Assembly (NCBI GenBank): GCA_963575745.1
Contig: CAUYUJ010012091.1
Coordinates: forward strand, 124,001 to 188,000
Source of the DNA: Prorocentrum cordatum
Taxonomy: Eukaryota; Sar; Dinophyceae; Prorocentrales; Prorocentraceae
DNA length: 64,000 nt
Direction: 5' to 3'
Translations under genes and position numbers: made by a program
Shown here: positions 20,901-30,583 of the stretch, piece after piece
Layout of the letters: every line of letters begins with the position of its first letter
Position numbering within the stretch: the stretch's first letter is position 1
Notes under the pieces: model-generated
What the model saw: the letters and a program-made list of their open reading frames with translations, nothing else
What the model was told of the DNA's origin: nothing
Database searches by the model: none

Positions 20901-22147
20901 TTATTCATGTTTCGGCCTCGGTCCTTCTTGCAAATACCCATATTTTCTGAAGACGGCACGCTCAAACCTGTTTCGATGACACGTGCTCGCTATGCGCGCA
21001 ATGACACCGTTCGTGTGTTCGTCGAGGTACGTCCTGTAATATTTTGGCGCGCCCTTTCGGGCAATGTCTTGTGACAAGTGCCTGAAAAGGTGGTGCTTTG
21101 GTAATATCGTGATCTTGGCATCGATTGCGAGCGAGCAGTGAAGCGATGCCAGAGTATTCAATCTTTTACACGTATCGGTATCCACTTTTCTCGTGGGGCT
21201 AGAATCCAGTATGTCCATCCACTCCTTCAAAGCCTGCCCACAGCCAAGCAACGCAGTAGGCTTGTCCTTTTCTGGTAGTTGATGACTGTACTTGCTAAGA
21301 ATATCAACGCAGAATCTAAACAACAGCTTTGTCTCTGCAGCTTTCGTGGAAACTACGGGCTCAGCTTTAGTACCTATCATGGTATCTGTTATTGTTCCGA
21401 TTACAGCAATGTGTTTCCTGTCTAGTCCTGATCGCTCTAGCGCGTGGTACCAATCGTGCAAGGTGTTCGTGAAGCGCCGAAGACCAAGTCTTATATAGTC
21501 ATCCTGTGTAACTAAACCTGTCAACCCAAACACATTCGCAAGCAGGAGTCTCCAGATCACAGCGCCGCAATACACTTTACAAATTCCTAAATGGAGGCAG
21601 TGCATCTCGTCCACTGAGAACGTGTCAAGAGAGATCCCAATACTTGCGTCGATCAGGGGGTTGCGGTGGTGGCATCGTTCGTCTTTCGTTGGGCGCCAGA
21701 AACAAACCATAACGGGAAAGCTTCCGATGTCATCAAACTTTTGGGTGTCCAAAAGATTAGGGTTTGGTTCTAGGCGGTCATTTCGCTTGAGGCCTAACTC
21801 TGGCACATCATGCGTTAACACTCTGCCTTTTGCTTTGCTCATGAACTTAAGCCTGAATCGAAGTTTTCTGTGGTCGTCCTCGCTTCGAATTACAATCCAC
21901 TTCTCGTGATTCCTCATTTCCTCCTCATATGCATCCTTCCCAAGAGAAGGCAAAAGTGGCACGCCCAGAGAATGATCTTTCAATTGGGATTTGGGCACAG
22001 CACAGAACAAGCAAGGGTTCGTATTCGAAGCGCACGTAGTAAATCCCATTCCCGTTGTCAGCTCTGGCCAGTCCGCTTTGATGTCCACCACGATTGCTTT
22101 GAAACCCATGTCCTCCCATGCCCTCCCTTCTCTGATGTCGCTTCCAG
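20901..22147 (-). CDS. unknown dinoflagellate-type protein, exon 2 (C-terminal part)
   Basis: Minus-strand frame of about 415 codons without stops, ending TAA at 20901-20903. Visible features are KAIVVDIKADWPELTTGMGF, a zinc-binding-like CASNTNPCLFC (C-x6-C-x2-C), DEMHCLHLGICKVYCG and a well-mixed amino-acid composition quite unlike the GC-rich shadow frames around it. It continues the protein begun in 22540-23411. I recall a large dinoflagellate family with the pattern ...DWxE...C-x-F-C...H-x-LDLG..., possibly transposase-derived, but cannot name it or assign catalytic residues. The first ~25 residues (MRTRGREAGSD...) run into a GGA/TCC tract, so the true exon boundary lies somewhere near 22120-22150. 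Base composition is clearly more AT-rich than the flanks. Function unknown. Confidence 0.65.
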
Positions 22148-22539
22148 CCTCCCTCCCCCTCGTTCTCATCCTCCTCCTCTTTCTCCTCCTCCTCCTCCTC
22201 CTCCTCCTCCTCCTCCTCCTCCTCCTCCGCCTCCTCCTCCTCCTCCTCCTCCTCCCCCCCTCCTCCCTCCTCGTTGTCCTCCTTTCTGCCTCCTGCTGCT
22301 GCTGCTCCTTCTCCTCCTCTTCTCTGCTTCATCGCTGCCCCGTCCTCATCTCTTCCTGCTCGTCCTCCACGTGCTCCTCCTCCTCTCCTAGTTCTCCTCC
22401 TCCTCCTCCTCCTCCTCCTCCTCCTCCTACACACATGAAGCTAGCATGTGCGTCTTGGCAATGCATTCTTGGGGCATGGAAAGCACGCGGGGACTGCGTG
22501 ATTGAGAAATGGAAAACAATAGCTGCAGTATTGGCACAG
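22148..22539 (-). other. probable intron containing TCC microsatellites
   Basis: Lies between the two conserved parts of the minus-strand protein. On the plus strand it is mostly (TCC)n (22160-22260 and 22385-22430). The coding frame stays open by chance through part of it (VFHFSITQSPRAFHAPRMH...). Exact splice sites cannot be chosen by eye; dinoflagellate introns often use GC or GA at the 5' end. Confidence 0.5.
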
Positions 22540-23411
22540 CCCTTCCCCTTCCCGTCCAAATTCGCTTTTGCTTTTCGGTCACTGTCGCTATCGAGCCATT
22601 CCCGATTGTCGTGGCGTCGATCTGGAAACCGTCCACGTGCCAGTGCAGCTACTGACCACCGAATCATCTGGAATAACGGGTAAAATGAGCACCAATGTGA
22701 GCAGCCACATGCATTCGAACTCCCACAGAGGTCACCAGTTTTCAAGCACGTAATCAAATGTTTTTTATTGCTGCTGAGCAGATGGCATGTGGACCCAAAA
22801 AAAGATTCCCTCTTTGTATACGGTGTTTTGTCTTGGTATAGCGCCAGTGGGAGTATCCGCTCTCGCTCTGCAGGCGTGGCATTTTTTACCACTGGGTGAT
22901 TCTCGTAAGTTTCAATCCACTCTGCATCTTTGACGCTCTCCCTCCACCTATGTAGGATCTCGGGGTTGTTATGCACTTCTCTAAAGATCGCCTCGTGAGG
23001 CGGCATCGTCACAGTAGTCTGCGGGTTTCTGCTGTCATCGTGTCTAGAAATCCCAGGTATCTCCATCTCGTATAGGTTCTTATCGAATTTCTCGAATCCG
23101 AGGGCTCTGTCAACCTTGGCCTGGAATTTTCCTGATTGAGAGTTGGGGTTCAATCTGAATGGTCTCGCGGCGGCCACTCCTGCTGTCGAAGCGTAATTAC
23201 AAAGCAAGCAGACTGATCTTGCGGACACTTTGCGGCCTGTAAGGTAGTGATCTATAATTTCCTCCACGAGGTTCTGTCCAGCCTTCTCGCGCTCCTCCGA
23301 AGTTGGCCCTTCATCTCTGTCGGGTCCAGGGGCCCATGGCTGCGGGGGGGGAGCTGCTTCCCAACTATGGGGCGGGGATCTGGAACGCGAATGTCTTCCC
23401 AGCTTGGGCAT
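22540..23411 (-). CDS. unknown dinoflagellate-type protein, exon 1 (N-terminal part)
   Basis: Minus-strand frame. I prefer the ATG at 23409-23411 (MPKLGRHSRSRSPPHSWEAA), because the upstream alternative at 23502-23504 runs through repeat sequence. About 290 codons. A Ser/Arg/Pro-rich N-terminus is followed by EEREKAGQNLVEEIIDHYL, a CLLC pair, NPQTTVTMPPHEAIFREVHN, LPLALYQDKTPYTKRESFFG, CGSSNACGCSHWC and WSVAALARGRFPDRRHDN. The order (short strand, YTK, Cys-rich loop, RHD) fits the same large dinoflagellate family as exon 2, and the two together would give about 700 residues. No intact catalytic triad can be assigned. The gene may be a live host gene or a domesticated or decaying transposon gene. 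Confidence 0.6.
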
Positions 23412-24449
23412 GGCTGCGCGAACGGGGCGGATGATGCAAATTGCTCTGAACACTTGCGAGGTAAGGATGCAAGGATGGTAAGGACGACCTAGGTCAGGAT
23501 GCAAGGCCCTTGGACGTGTCGGAAGGACGACCTAGGTTAGGATGCAAGGCCTTCGAAGATCGGACTGGGTTTCGACTGTACTTATCTGATCAGCGAGGCG
23601 CCTCCCAACACACTGTTCCTGTTGAGGCCCCCTCGCCCCCTACTTACTCCTCCCTGGTTCCTCCAGGCCTTCTCGTTCCTCACTCCTCGTCCTCCCCTTT
23701 CTCACTCCTCGTTCCTCCTCCTTCCCCACTCCTCACTCCACTCTCTTCTCACTCGTCCTCCTCTTCCACTCCCTTCTCACTCGTCACTTGATCTTCTCTT
23801 CCCCGAGCAAGCGGCGCCAGCAGTCTGCGCTCCGAACGTGCCGAAATCCGAGCGTGCCTCGGAAACCCTCCGCCACAGCACAGACTGTCAAGCCTCGTTG
23901 GGCACAAACGTCGGGAGGCATACAGAAAACTCGCCTCGAGGCATTCAGATTCAGGGGAGGGCCTGTATAGAGGGATTGCACAGCTGGGCATCGGCACCTC
24001 GACCAAAGAAATTCGAGTGGGACCCTGGCGGGCGGGGGGGCCAGAAAAATCACCGGTACTCATCGCGGAACTCATCGCTCCATCTTGGCCGAGAAATGAT
24101 GGTTTTACATGTGTTTTTACAGGGTTTCGTGAAAATTCACCGGTACTCATCGCTCGAAAAAATCATCGCAAAAATCACCGGTACCCCTGGCCTGATTTCG
24201 GCCTGCGATTTGTAGTTTCCTTGTTTTTTTTTGTTGCGTGCCGACGCCCTGCTCTTAAAATTGCAATCTGACGTTCCTGCACCCCACATTTGCGATCCGC
24301 ACTCCCAGTGGCAGACAACAAATCACAAGAAAACAAAGGAGGCCTCCCCTCGCTTAGCATGCCTAGCTAGTGCCCTTGTGCTTTTTCTCGATCACGTGCA
24401 TGTCCTTCAGCTTTTTGTTCATCGCCGCCAAGTTGCTCAGGGGAGCTTT
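23412..24449. other. upstream region of the minus-strand gene, with short repeats
   Basis: Two direct copies of aggacgacctaggt(c/t)aggatgcaaggcc lie at 23481-23508 and 23523-23550 (period 42). Three copies of at(c/t)caccggtac lie near 24047, 24137 and 24173. 23640-23790 is tcctcactcc-rich. No gene is supported; this stretch could hold the promoter of the minus-strand gene, but I recognise no motif. Confidence 0.5.
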
Positions 24450-24815
24450 CATCCTCAAGGCGGGAGGGGGGAGGAGGGAGGAGGTGGAGGAGGGAGGAGA
24501 GAGGAGGGGGGAGGAAGGAGGAGGGAGGAGGAGGAGGGAGCTAGGAGGGAGGAGGGAGGCGAGGAAAAGCGAGGGAGGAGGGAGGAGGGGCGATGAGTTT
24601 AGCGATGATTCGCGATGAGTCACGATGAGTTTTTCCTCATTCCCCTCCTTCCTCCTCCTCCTCCTCCTCCCCCTCCTCCTCCTCCTCCTCCTCCTCCTCC
24701 TCCTCCTCCTCCTCCTCCTCCTCCTCCTCCCCCTCCCCCTCCTAGCTCCTCCTCCTCCTCCTCCTCCTCCTCCTCCTCCTCGCCTCCTCTTCATCCTCCT
24801 AGGAGCTAGGGGGGA
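24450..24815. repeat. repeat family GATGA/TCC, large inverted GGA-core-TCC copy
   Basis: A ~130-bp GGAGG-rich arm (24460-24590), the core gcgatgattcgcgatgagtc (24602-24621) and a ~150-bp TCC arm (24640-24790). The arms are mutually complementary, so the unit is a long imperfect hairpin around the core. The core matches 18174-18189. Confidence 0.8.
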
Positions 24816-26361
24816 TCAGGGAGGAGAGAGAGGGAGGAGGTAGAGGAAAAGTTTGGACGAGCCCGACGGTCGTTGTGGTAATGTTCTCGTACTCCTCGAT
24901 GATGGTTTCGGCCTTCATCTCCTTGTGGACCTCCTTCTCGCCCTCTGACTGGAGCTTCTTGAAGAACATCGTCTGGCTGGACTTCACAGCGTCGAATACG
25001 GTCTGTAGGTCGGTCTTGTGCCGCGTGTGCTCCTTCAGCCACGCCCATTCAGCGTCTGTGTCCATCGACGTCATCATGGAATCTGCGGTGGATGTTGCGT
25101 CCTTGTACAGCTTGATGGTCGGCTGTGCAGCCGTCTTAGCCTTCTGGATTCGCTTTGCGAGCTCCTTCTTCTCCTTGGCCTCGGCCTCCTTCTCTTCCTT
25201 CTCCTCCGCAGAGATCTCTTTCTTCCTTTTCATCGGCTTCTTACCAGTAGCTACCTCCTCCTCATCTCCGTGCTGCGGGGGGCCCCTCTTGTCCTTCATC
25301 CTGCGCATCTTGGTCTGGCTGCTCTCGTCGCTCTTCTGCGGTGCCAAGGTCCTCTTTCCAACAGACGCCGCCACATCGATTTTCGGGGCCTGGGGCAGCT
25401 CGTTCTTCGCGGTCTCATCCTGCAACTCGGTGTAAGCAGTCCAGCACCGTTCCAGCTCCTCTCTGCGGCCATGCTCGAAGTAGAGGTACTGCATACGTTT
25501 TGTGAAATTACAATATTTGCACCACGAACCACCAAGACGAACGCATGTTTCAGCATAATTAACAGCTGCCGTGATATTGCTTGGATCTTGGTATCCGCCT
25601 TCTTCTATGATGATCCTTTGCAGGGATCTGTATATTCCTTTGCTTTCATCAACGCTCCTGAACGTCTGTGTTTTATAGAACATCTCCTTCACGCTAGCTA
25701 GCTTTTTCGAGGCCCACATCTTGCGGTGGTTGCTCTTGGCAGTGTTGCCCTTTAGATTGTCATGTTCCGCCTTCCACTGTTTCGCCTCATCCGTAGACTT
25801 CTTAATGAACCTCTGGAACTGCCCGTACACGTCTCCCCTGCTCGGCACACCTTGCTTGATGGAACCCTCGAGCTGCTCGCATAATCTTTTAGTCTCTCCA
25901 TCAAGGGCAATCGCATGGTTGTTCATCGTCTTCTGTAGATCAGCAAGGGACTCCTCCAACTCTTTGATCCTCTCGAGGAACGCTGCATCTGCTGGCTGCT
26001 GCTGATCTGGGGCTGGTGGCTGCGGCTGATGGGGGCCTGCGTTGCCCTGCGACGCTGAGCCCTGCGTTGCCCGCTGAGGTGAGGCGGGCGACGCCAGCTG
26101 CTGCGATGCTGCTGCTTCTGCTGCTGCTGCTGCTGCTGCTGCCTGCTGTTGCTGCGACGCTGCCTGCTGCTGCTGGGCCACGTGCGATAGCGGCTGCTCG
26201 TCCCCGCTGGGCATTGCCTCGATTGGTTGGACCATCAGCTGGGAGGACGGCGCTGGCTGCGTGGGCGTCCCCGAACGAGTGTCTGGTTGAGTCTCCTTTT
26301 TTGGTGTTTGGTTTGTTGTTTGTTGTTTTGCTGCTCCACCAACACATGCACGCACACGCAC
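24799..26361 (-). CDS. unknown protein, Q/A-rich N-terminus, coiled coil, basic region
   Basis: Minus-strand frame of 520 codons. Start candidates are ATG 26361 or ATG 26235 (MVQPIEAMPSGDEQ). I favour the second, because the sequence before it is close to a dispersed repeat. N-terminal 60-125 is Gln/Ala/Pro-rich. A coiled coil follows (about 128-170, ERIKELEESLADLQKTMNNH). A folded-looking block comes next (about 190-300), with NHRKMWASKKLASVKEMFY, AAVNYAETCVRLGGSWCKYC and FTKRMQYLYFEHGRREELER. Then a Lys-rich stretch, KKPMKRKKEISAEEKEEKE, looks like a nuclear localisation signal. The last ~25 residues (FPLPPPSLSSLIPPSS) come from a TCC repeat and probably lie beyond the real exon end. Composition is typical of a conserved dinoflagellate hypothetical protein, perhaps nuclear. 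Same strand as its two neighbours. Function unknown. Confidence 0.65.
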   Translation of the reverse strand: MRVRACVGGAAKQQTTNQTPKKETQPDTRSGTPTQPAPSSQLMVQPIEAMPSGDEQPLSHVAQQQQAASQQQQAAAAAAAAEAAASQQLASPASPQRATQGSASQGNAGPHQPQPPAPDQQQPADAAFLERIKELEESLADLQKTMNNHAIALDGETKRLCEQLEGSIKQGVPSRGDVYGQFQRFIKKSTDEAKQWKAEHDNLKGNTAKSNHRKMWASKKLASVKEMFYKTQTFRSVDESKGIYRSLQRIIIEEGGYQDPSNITAAVNYAETCVRLGGSWCKYCNFTKRMQYLYFEHGRREELERCWTAYTELQDETAKNELPQAPKIDVAASVGKRTLAPQKSDESSQTKMRRMKDKRGPPQHGDEEEVATGKKPMKRKKEISAEEKEEKEAEAKEKKELAKRIQKAKTAAQPTIKLYKDATSTADSMMTSMDTDAEWAWLKEHTRHKTDLQTVFDAVKSSQTMFFKKLQSEGEKEVHKEMKAETIIEEYENITTTTVGLVQTFPLPPPSLSSLIPPSS

Positions 26362-26364
26362 TCA

Positions 26365-26495
26365 TGACGCGCGATTATCTTCGCACCCCTGGGGGGGGGG
26401 ACCTCGCACCCTTTCCTCAGGGACGGGCGCATCTTCGGCCCAGGCCGCGAGGCATGAAGCGCGATCATTGTTCGCGCCCATTGGGGGTGACCTAG
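26365..26495 (+). repeat. dispersed repeat R9, two degenerate units
   Basis: Two units of (a/g)cgcgatta/catcttcgcacccc...ggggg, at about 26368 and 26459. They belong to the same family as the array at 27155-27465 and the reversed copy at about 49967-50000. Confidence 0.7.
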
Positions 26496-27154
26496 TTCTT
26501 ACGCCCTCCTCACCCTCCCCCTCCTCATTCTAATCGTTTATCCTTCCTGCCATCCCCATCCTCCATGTTTGCCCTGGGCCAATCCTCTGATACTGCGATG
26601 ACGCCATCGATGTCCATTGCCAGCTCACCACGCGCTGCTAGATCCGATTCGTCCATCAAGCGTGCCACTGCGTCAGCATCACCATAGTTGGGAGGCCTGG
26701 AAAACCGTGCATGTCCAGCTTTCTTGGCCCTCCTGCCCCTTTTCCCTCGCTCCCGCTCGAGGAGGAGGAGGGCGGGAGAATGCCAGGCCAAGAGAGCTGG
26801 ATATGTACTGTTCCCCTCCTCCCAATAGTCTCCCTGCCGCGCTCCTGTACATCCCTGGATCCCCAGCAATGTCCCGAACGCCCCCGTGAAAGGTACAGGG
26901 GCGCGCCCCTCATCGAGGTCATCAGGGCCGTTCATCACGGGCCGCCCTGACCCTCGCCTCGATCCGCTGAGATCGCTCGAGAGATGCAAAGGCTGCGTGC
27001 AAACATCTGTCAGCTCCTGCAGCATGTGCGACGCCCCCTCTCACCTTCTCCCTCCTCCTCTTCCTACTCCTCCTCCTCCGCATCCTCCTCCTCCCCCTCC
27101 TCTGTTCGGGCTCATGGGGAGGTGCCCTCCTCCCTGGAAAGTGGTGCCTACTTG
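26496..27154. other. no supported gene
   Basis: GC-rich sequence with overlapping frames. Contains an imperfect inverted pair: a gagagctggatatgtactgttcccctcct block at 26789-26821 and cctggaaaaccgtgcatgtccagctttctt at 26697-26725. TCC-rich at 27045-27105. Confidence 0.4.
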
Positions 27155-27465
27155 CCCCGCGAGGCGCGACGTGCGATCGTCTTCGCGCCCCTGGGGGGTT
27201 AGGGCTAACCTCAGTCGCACTTTCGACAACCCCTCCCTGGCAAAGGTCAGCGAAGCGCGAAGCGCGATCATCTTCGCGCCGATGGGGGGGGGGTGAACTT
27301 AGGGCTAACCTCAGTCGCACTCTTGAACTCTTTTCTTGGGAAAGGGCCGCGAGGCGCGAAGCGCGATCATCCTCGCGCCCATTGGGGGGGGGACTTCGGG
27401 CTAACCTCAGTCGCACCCTCTACCCCCTATCTGGCGAAGGGCCGCGAGGCGTGAAGCGCGATCGT
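27155..27465 (+). repeat. tandem ~92-bp repeat array (R9)
   Basis: Three full units and one partial, each with cgcgaagcgcgatcatcttcg, then a G run, then ggctaacctcagtcgcac and a variable pyrimidine-rich tail. Units begin at about 27160, 27253, 27347 and 27441. Non-coding. Confidence 0.85.
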
Positions 27466-27840
27466 GACCTCCAGTGTCCCGATCAGGGGTGCCTTGGAGC
27501 TACGTAGCGGGTCGACCCACCCTCAGTCTTGCCAGCATTCTGGTGGGTTCCTGCCCCCTCCTCATCTTCCCCCCCCTCTCATCCTAGCACGTGGGAACAT
27601 GCGAAACGAAAGCACATGAACCAGAAGAACGAACAAGCATTTTAGACAAACACGCTGATATCGTACCAAGTGCCCGATACCTCAGGCGACTGAAGGTGAT
27701 CAGCTGGCCAATGAAGATGAGCAGCTGGCTGATCAGCTGGCCAATGGGGGTGATATCATATCAGCTGGCGAATGAAGGTGCTCAGCCACTGTTGCCTTCA
27801 CCCCCTTTAAAGGCAGGCGGGGAGGCATCCTCCGCTTTCC
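27466..27840. other. no supported gene; short agctggc repeats
   Basis: 27698-27775 holds four copies of agctggc(c/t/g)(a)atg in close succession. The rest is unremarkable. Confidence 0.5.
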
Positions 27841-28100
27841 CCCTCCTTCTCCTCCTCCTCCTCCTACCATCCTCATCCTTCTGGGAGGCGGTGGCGTGGA
27901 GGGAGGGCGGAATTGAGGCGATGAATGATGAGATGATTCCCGATGGCTCGCGATGAGTTCGTTGCTCATCATCCCTCCTCCTCCTCCTCGCCCTCCTCCT
28001 CCTCCCCCTCCTCCTCCCCGTTTTCCTAATATTCACCTTCTTCCTCCATCTGCTGCCCCTCCTCCACCTTCTCCTCCTCCTCATCCTCCTCTTCTCGGCT
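27841..28100 (+). repeat. TCC tracts with diverged GATGA core
   Basis: Two TCC tracts (27842-27880 and 27970-28095) flank gaggcgatgaatgatgagatgattcccgatgg..., a diverged copy of the GATGA core seen at 18174 and 24602. Confidence 0.7.
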
Positions 28101-28235
28101 TCAGCGCTGCCCTGTCCCATCCCTCCCCTGACCTGAATAATTCGGGTCCGTGTGGTATTCGACCAGCTCGTCTCTCTTGGCGTAGATGTTATCCTTCTCG
28201 AGTTTGCCTCCCACGCTTCCGAAGACGAGCGATGA

Positions 28236-28291
28236 CAAGCTGAGGGGGAGGAGGAGGAGGAGGAGGAGGAGGAGGAGGAGGAGGAGGAGGA

Positions 28292-28338
<47 letters not shown>

Positions 28339-28532
28339 GGGAGGATGAGGGGGAGAGCGACGAGGACGATCAGAGGAGGAGGAGAGGAGGAGGAGGAGGA
28401 GGAGGAGGAGCGGTGACCTTACGGGCGACGGAAGTGGAAGCGGAGGAGGAGGATGAGGAGGAAGAGGAGGAAGAGGAGGGAGAGGAGGAGGAGGAGGAGG
28501 AGGAGGAGGAGGAGGGGGAGGAGGAGGCAAGG
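28236..28532 (+). repeat. GGA/ACG compound microsatellite
   Basis: (GGA)n at 28236-28290 and 28380-28530, with a nearly perfect (GAC)n of about 45 bp at 28290-28336. Confidence 0.95.
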
Positions 28533-28570
28533 TGGCATTAGAGTGAGGAGCAAGTGGACCATGAGGGTGA

Positions 28571-28789
28571 TTACTTGCAAGGGGGGCGCTGGCATCGGTA
28601 CCCCGCCCCATCCCCTCCATGAAGGTATGCCCGCGCGCATTCCTTCAGCACGGTGTAGGCCAGATCGTCGGACAAGTCGTCGTCGACTGAGGTCTGGCAT
28701 ATTTGGCCACCAGATTCTTTCAGAACGTAAATATACTTCCTGTCCTTTTTCTTAGAGATCACCAACGTCTTCCCATCCTTAGTGCATGT
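28571..28789 (-). CDS. C-terminal continuation of unknown gene A after an in-frame TGA
   Basis: In the same frame as the 28790-29827 segment, directly after its TGA: TCTKDGKTLVISKKKDRKYI, YVLKESGGQICQTSVDDDLS, DDLAYTVLKECARAYLH. This reads as real protein (charged, mixed, strand-like alternation) for about 60 codons and then becomes GC-rich noise before a stop at 28571. Either the TGA is a mutation or sequencing error, or it is read through or spliced out. See the gene A entry at 28790. Confidence 0.5.
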   Translation of the reverse strand, partial: TCTKDGKTLVISKKKDRKYIYVLKESGGQICQTSVDDDLSDDLAYTVLKECARAYLHGGDGAGYRCQRPPCK

Positions 28790-29827
28790 TCACAGGTGTG
28801 CTTTCACAGTAGATTCCACCTCTTCGCCGATCGTGCCCTGCTTCTTGCCGTCGTCCTCGTCCTGGTCATGTTTCTTGCCCTTGTCCTTGCTCTTGTCAGC
28901 ATCCGTGGCCTTCTGCTTTGTTCCTTTTCCTCGTGGTTTCTTACCTTGCGCCTCGACTTCTTGCATAGCCTCGAGATCCAAGGGGCTCAGGTTTTTTACT
29001 TCGAACCGTCCGTGTCCTGGAAATGTCGCGAATACTTTCTCATCATCAAGTTCAAACTGAGTCGTGTATATTGGGGTCGGCTTCCTTTTTTTTCCTTTTC
29101 CTGGCTGCAACCTCAAGCATGCCTGACGCCTTTCCGAGTCCCACTCGACAGTGCCGTCGTCCGTCGCCTCCGTCGCAGTGTCTCCTGTCGCAGTGTCTCC
29201 TGTCGCAGAGTCTCCTGTCGCAGTGTCTCCTGTCGCAGTGTCTCCTGTCGCATCCTCTCCTGTCGCAGTGTCTCCTGTCGCATCCTCTCCTGTCGCAGCC
29301 TCTCCTGTCGCAGCCTCTCCTGTCGCATCCTCTTCTGGCGCCCGTTCGGGGGACGGTGACGGGATATCAATATCTGCCATCATCGCATCGCCTGGTATTT
29401 CGTCGAACGTCGCCCGAGCACCAACTTTCTTCCTAACGATGAGCTTGCCATCTTTGCCGTACGAGGGTAGGTCATCTTCACGTTTTTTATCACCACCACA
29501 GATATCTTCACTTTTTTTATCACCACCACAGATATCTTCACTTTTGATTTCGTCACCAGTTGCTGCAGCGGGTTTCTTCATAGGTGGCGTCGTGTCGTCG
29601 AGATCGTCGGCTGATGATGATGGCCGTTTCATTGCTGATGGTTTCTTTCTGACCACATCGTGTGCATCATGATCTGCTGTCTGCATCGTTACTTTCTTCT
29701 CTGGGCGTGGGGGGAAGTGCTTCACCAACCAGTCCGTGTCTTTCCTCCTCACCTCGGTATCTTTAATGTGCCTCAGGGCAGTCCTCAATCTTTCGGACAT
29801 GGTGGTGATCCAATCTTCGAAGTCCTC
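28790..29827 (-). CDS. unknown nuclear-type protein (gene A), main exon
   Basis: Minus-strand frame with TGA at 28790-28792. It begins after a GGA tract, approximately EEDFEDWITTMSERLRTALR, then HIKDTEVRRKDTDWLVKHF. A Lys/Pro-rich stretch (KKPSAMKRPSSSADDLDD, TPPMKKPAAA) has the KRP/KKPA pattern common in dinoflagellate proteins. A duplicated 10-residue unit (SEDICGGDKK twice) is followed by about 11 copies of a five-residue ATGDT/ATGEA-type repeat. The end is GRFEVKNLSPLDLEAMQEVE and a Lys/Asp-rich tail. The basic and acidic tracts suggest a nuclear protein. Upstream exons are proposed at 30390-30583 and 30816-31032. Composition is less GC-rich than the flanks. The protein continues in frame after the stop codon. 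Function unknown. Confidence 0.6.
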   Translation of the reverse strand, partial: EDFEDWITTMSERLRTALRHIKDTEVRRKDTDWLVKHFPPRPEKKVTMQTADHDAHDVVRKKPSAMKRPSSSADDLDDTTPPMKKPAAATGDEIKSEDICGGDKKSEDICGGDKKREDDLPSYGKDGKLIVRKKVGARATFDEIPGDAMMADIDIPSPSPERAPEEDATGEAATGEAATGEDATGDTATGEDATGDTATGDTATGDSATGDTATGDTATEATDDGTVEWDSERRQACLRLQPGKGKKRKPTPIYTTQFELDDEKVFATFPGHGRFEVKNLSPLDLEAMQEVEAQGKKPRGKGTKQKATDADKSKDKGKKHDQDEDDGKKQGTIGEEVESTVKAHL

Positions 29828-29972
29828 CCCTTCCTCCTCCTCCTACTCCTCCTCGTTCTCCTCGTTCTCCTCGTTCTCCTCCTCCTCCTCCTCCTTCTCC
29901 TTCTCCTCCTCCCATCCTCCTCCTCCTCCTCCTCCTCCTCCTCCTCCTCCTCCTCCTCCTCCTCCTCCTCGT
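29828..29972 (+). repeat. (TCC)n microsatellite, probably intronic
   Basis: Nearly pure TCC tract (GGA on the coding minus strand) between the proposed exons of gene A. Confidence 0.9.
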
Positions 29973-29999
29973 CCTCACCCCTGTCAGGCGGCCCCGATC

Positions 30000-30186
30000 C
30001 TTTTTCGGACTGGGCCAGGACGAGATACATCCGTTCTTGAGCGTTCAGGAAGAGCTCTCAGAGCGTTCCAGGACGCTCTGAGAAGGCCGCGGCGCCCGAG
30101 ACATCCTCCAGCCCGGCCAGAGCTCCGAGATTCTCGATTTGTCTTCTCCCGTTGTTCTCCTCGCCCTGGCTTCGTCTTGCAGACGG
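30000..30186 (+). repeat. dispersed repeat family R7, copy 1
   Basis: Contains aggacgagata, gagcgttcaggaagagct, ggacgctctgagaaggccgc, ggcgcccgagacatcctcca and ctccgagattctcga, in that order. Copies lie at 54549-54660 and 56166-56345. The first half is rich in imperfect gttcc/ggaac palindromes. Here it lies inside a proposed intron of gene A. Confidence 0.8.
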
Positions 30187-30189
30187 CCC

Positions 30190-30345
30190 CGATCCGCCTC
30201 CTCCTCCTCCTCCTCCTCCCCCTCCTCCTCCTCCTCCTCCTCCTCCTCCGCCTAGTCTTCCTTCTCCTCCTCCTCCTCCTCCTCCTCCTCCTCCTCCTCC
30301 TCCTCCTCCTCCTCCGCCATCCTCCCCGTCCTCATCATCCTCATC
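30190..30345 (+). repeat. (TCC)n microsatellite, probably intronic
   Basis: Long TCC run between proposed exons 2 and 3 of gene A. Frames across it are artefacts. Confidence 0.9.
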
Positions 30346-30389
30346 CTCTTCCGCCCCTTCCTCGCCCATGTTGCCCTAACCGTGCAATC

Positions 30390-30583
30390 CCCCGCCCGTC
30401 CAAGGTCGACATAGATGAAGCCCAGCCTTTCATCCCACCAACTGTCTTCAATACAGCTTTGAGATCAGCTTCCTTCACAAGACCAGTGTCATGAACAGCC
30501 ATTCTCATAGGATTCAATAGCTCTTTCGCCTGCCCGCCCCCCAGAAACGGAATGATACGTTGGGAGGCAGATACGGCGGGGGC
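30390..30583 (-). CDS. gene A, proposed exon 2
   Basis: The minus strand reads APAVSASQRIIPFLGGGQ, then AKELLNPMRMAVHDTGLVKE, then ADLKAVLKTVGGMKGWASS, then MSTLDGR. It is well mixed and unlike its GC-rich surroundings. The left part begins inside the terminal repeat of a short inverted-repeat element (30572-30692), so the acceptor would lie within that element (ccaag|gcc). The boundary with the following TCC-rich intron, near 30390-30400, is uncertain. Confidence 0.45.
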
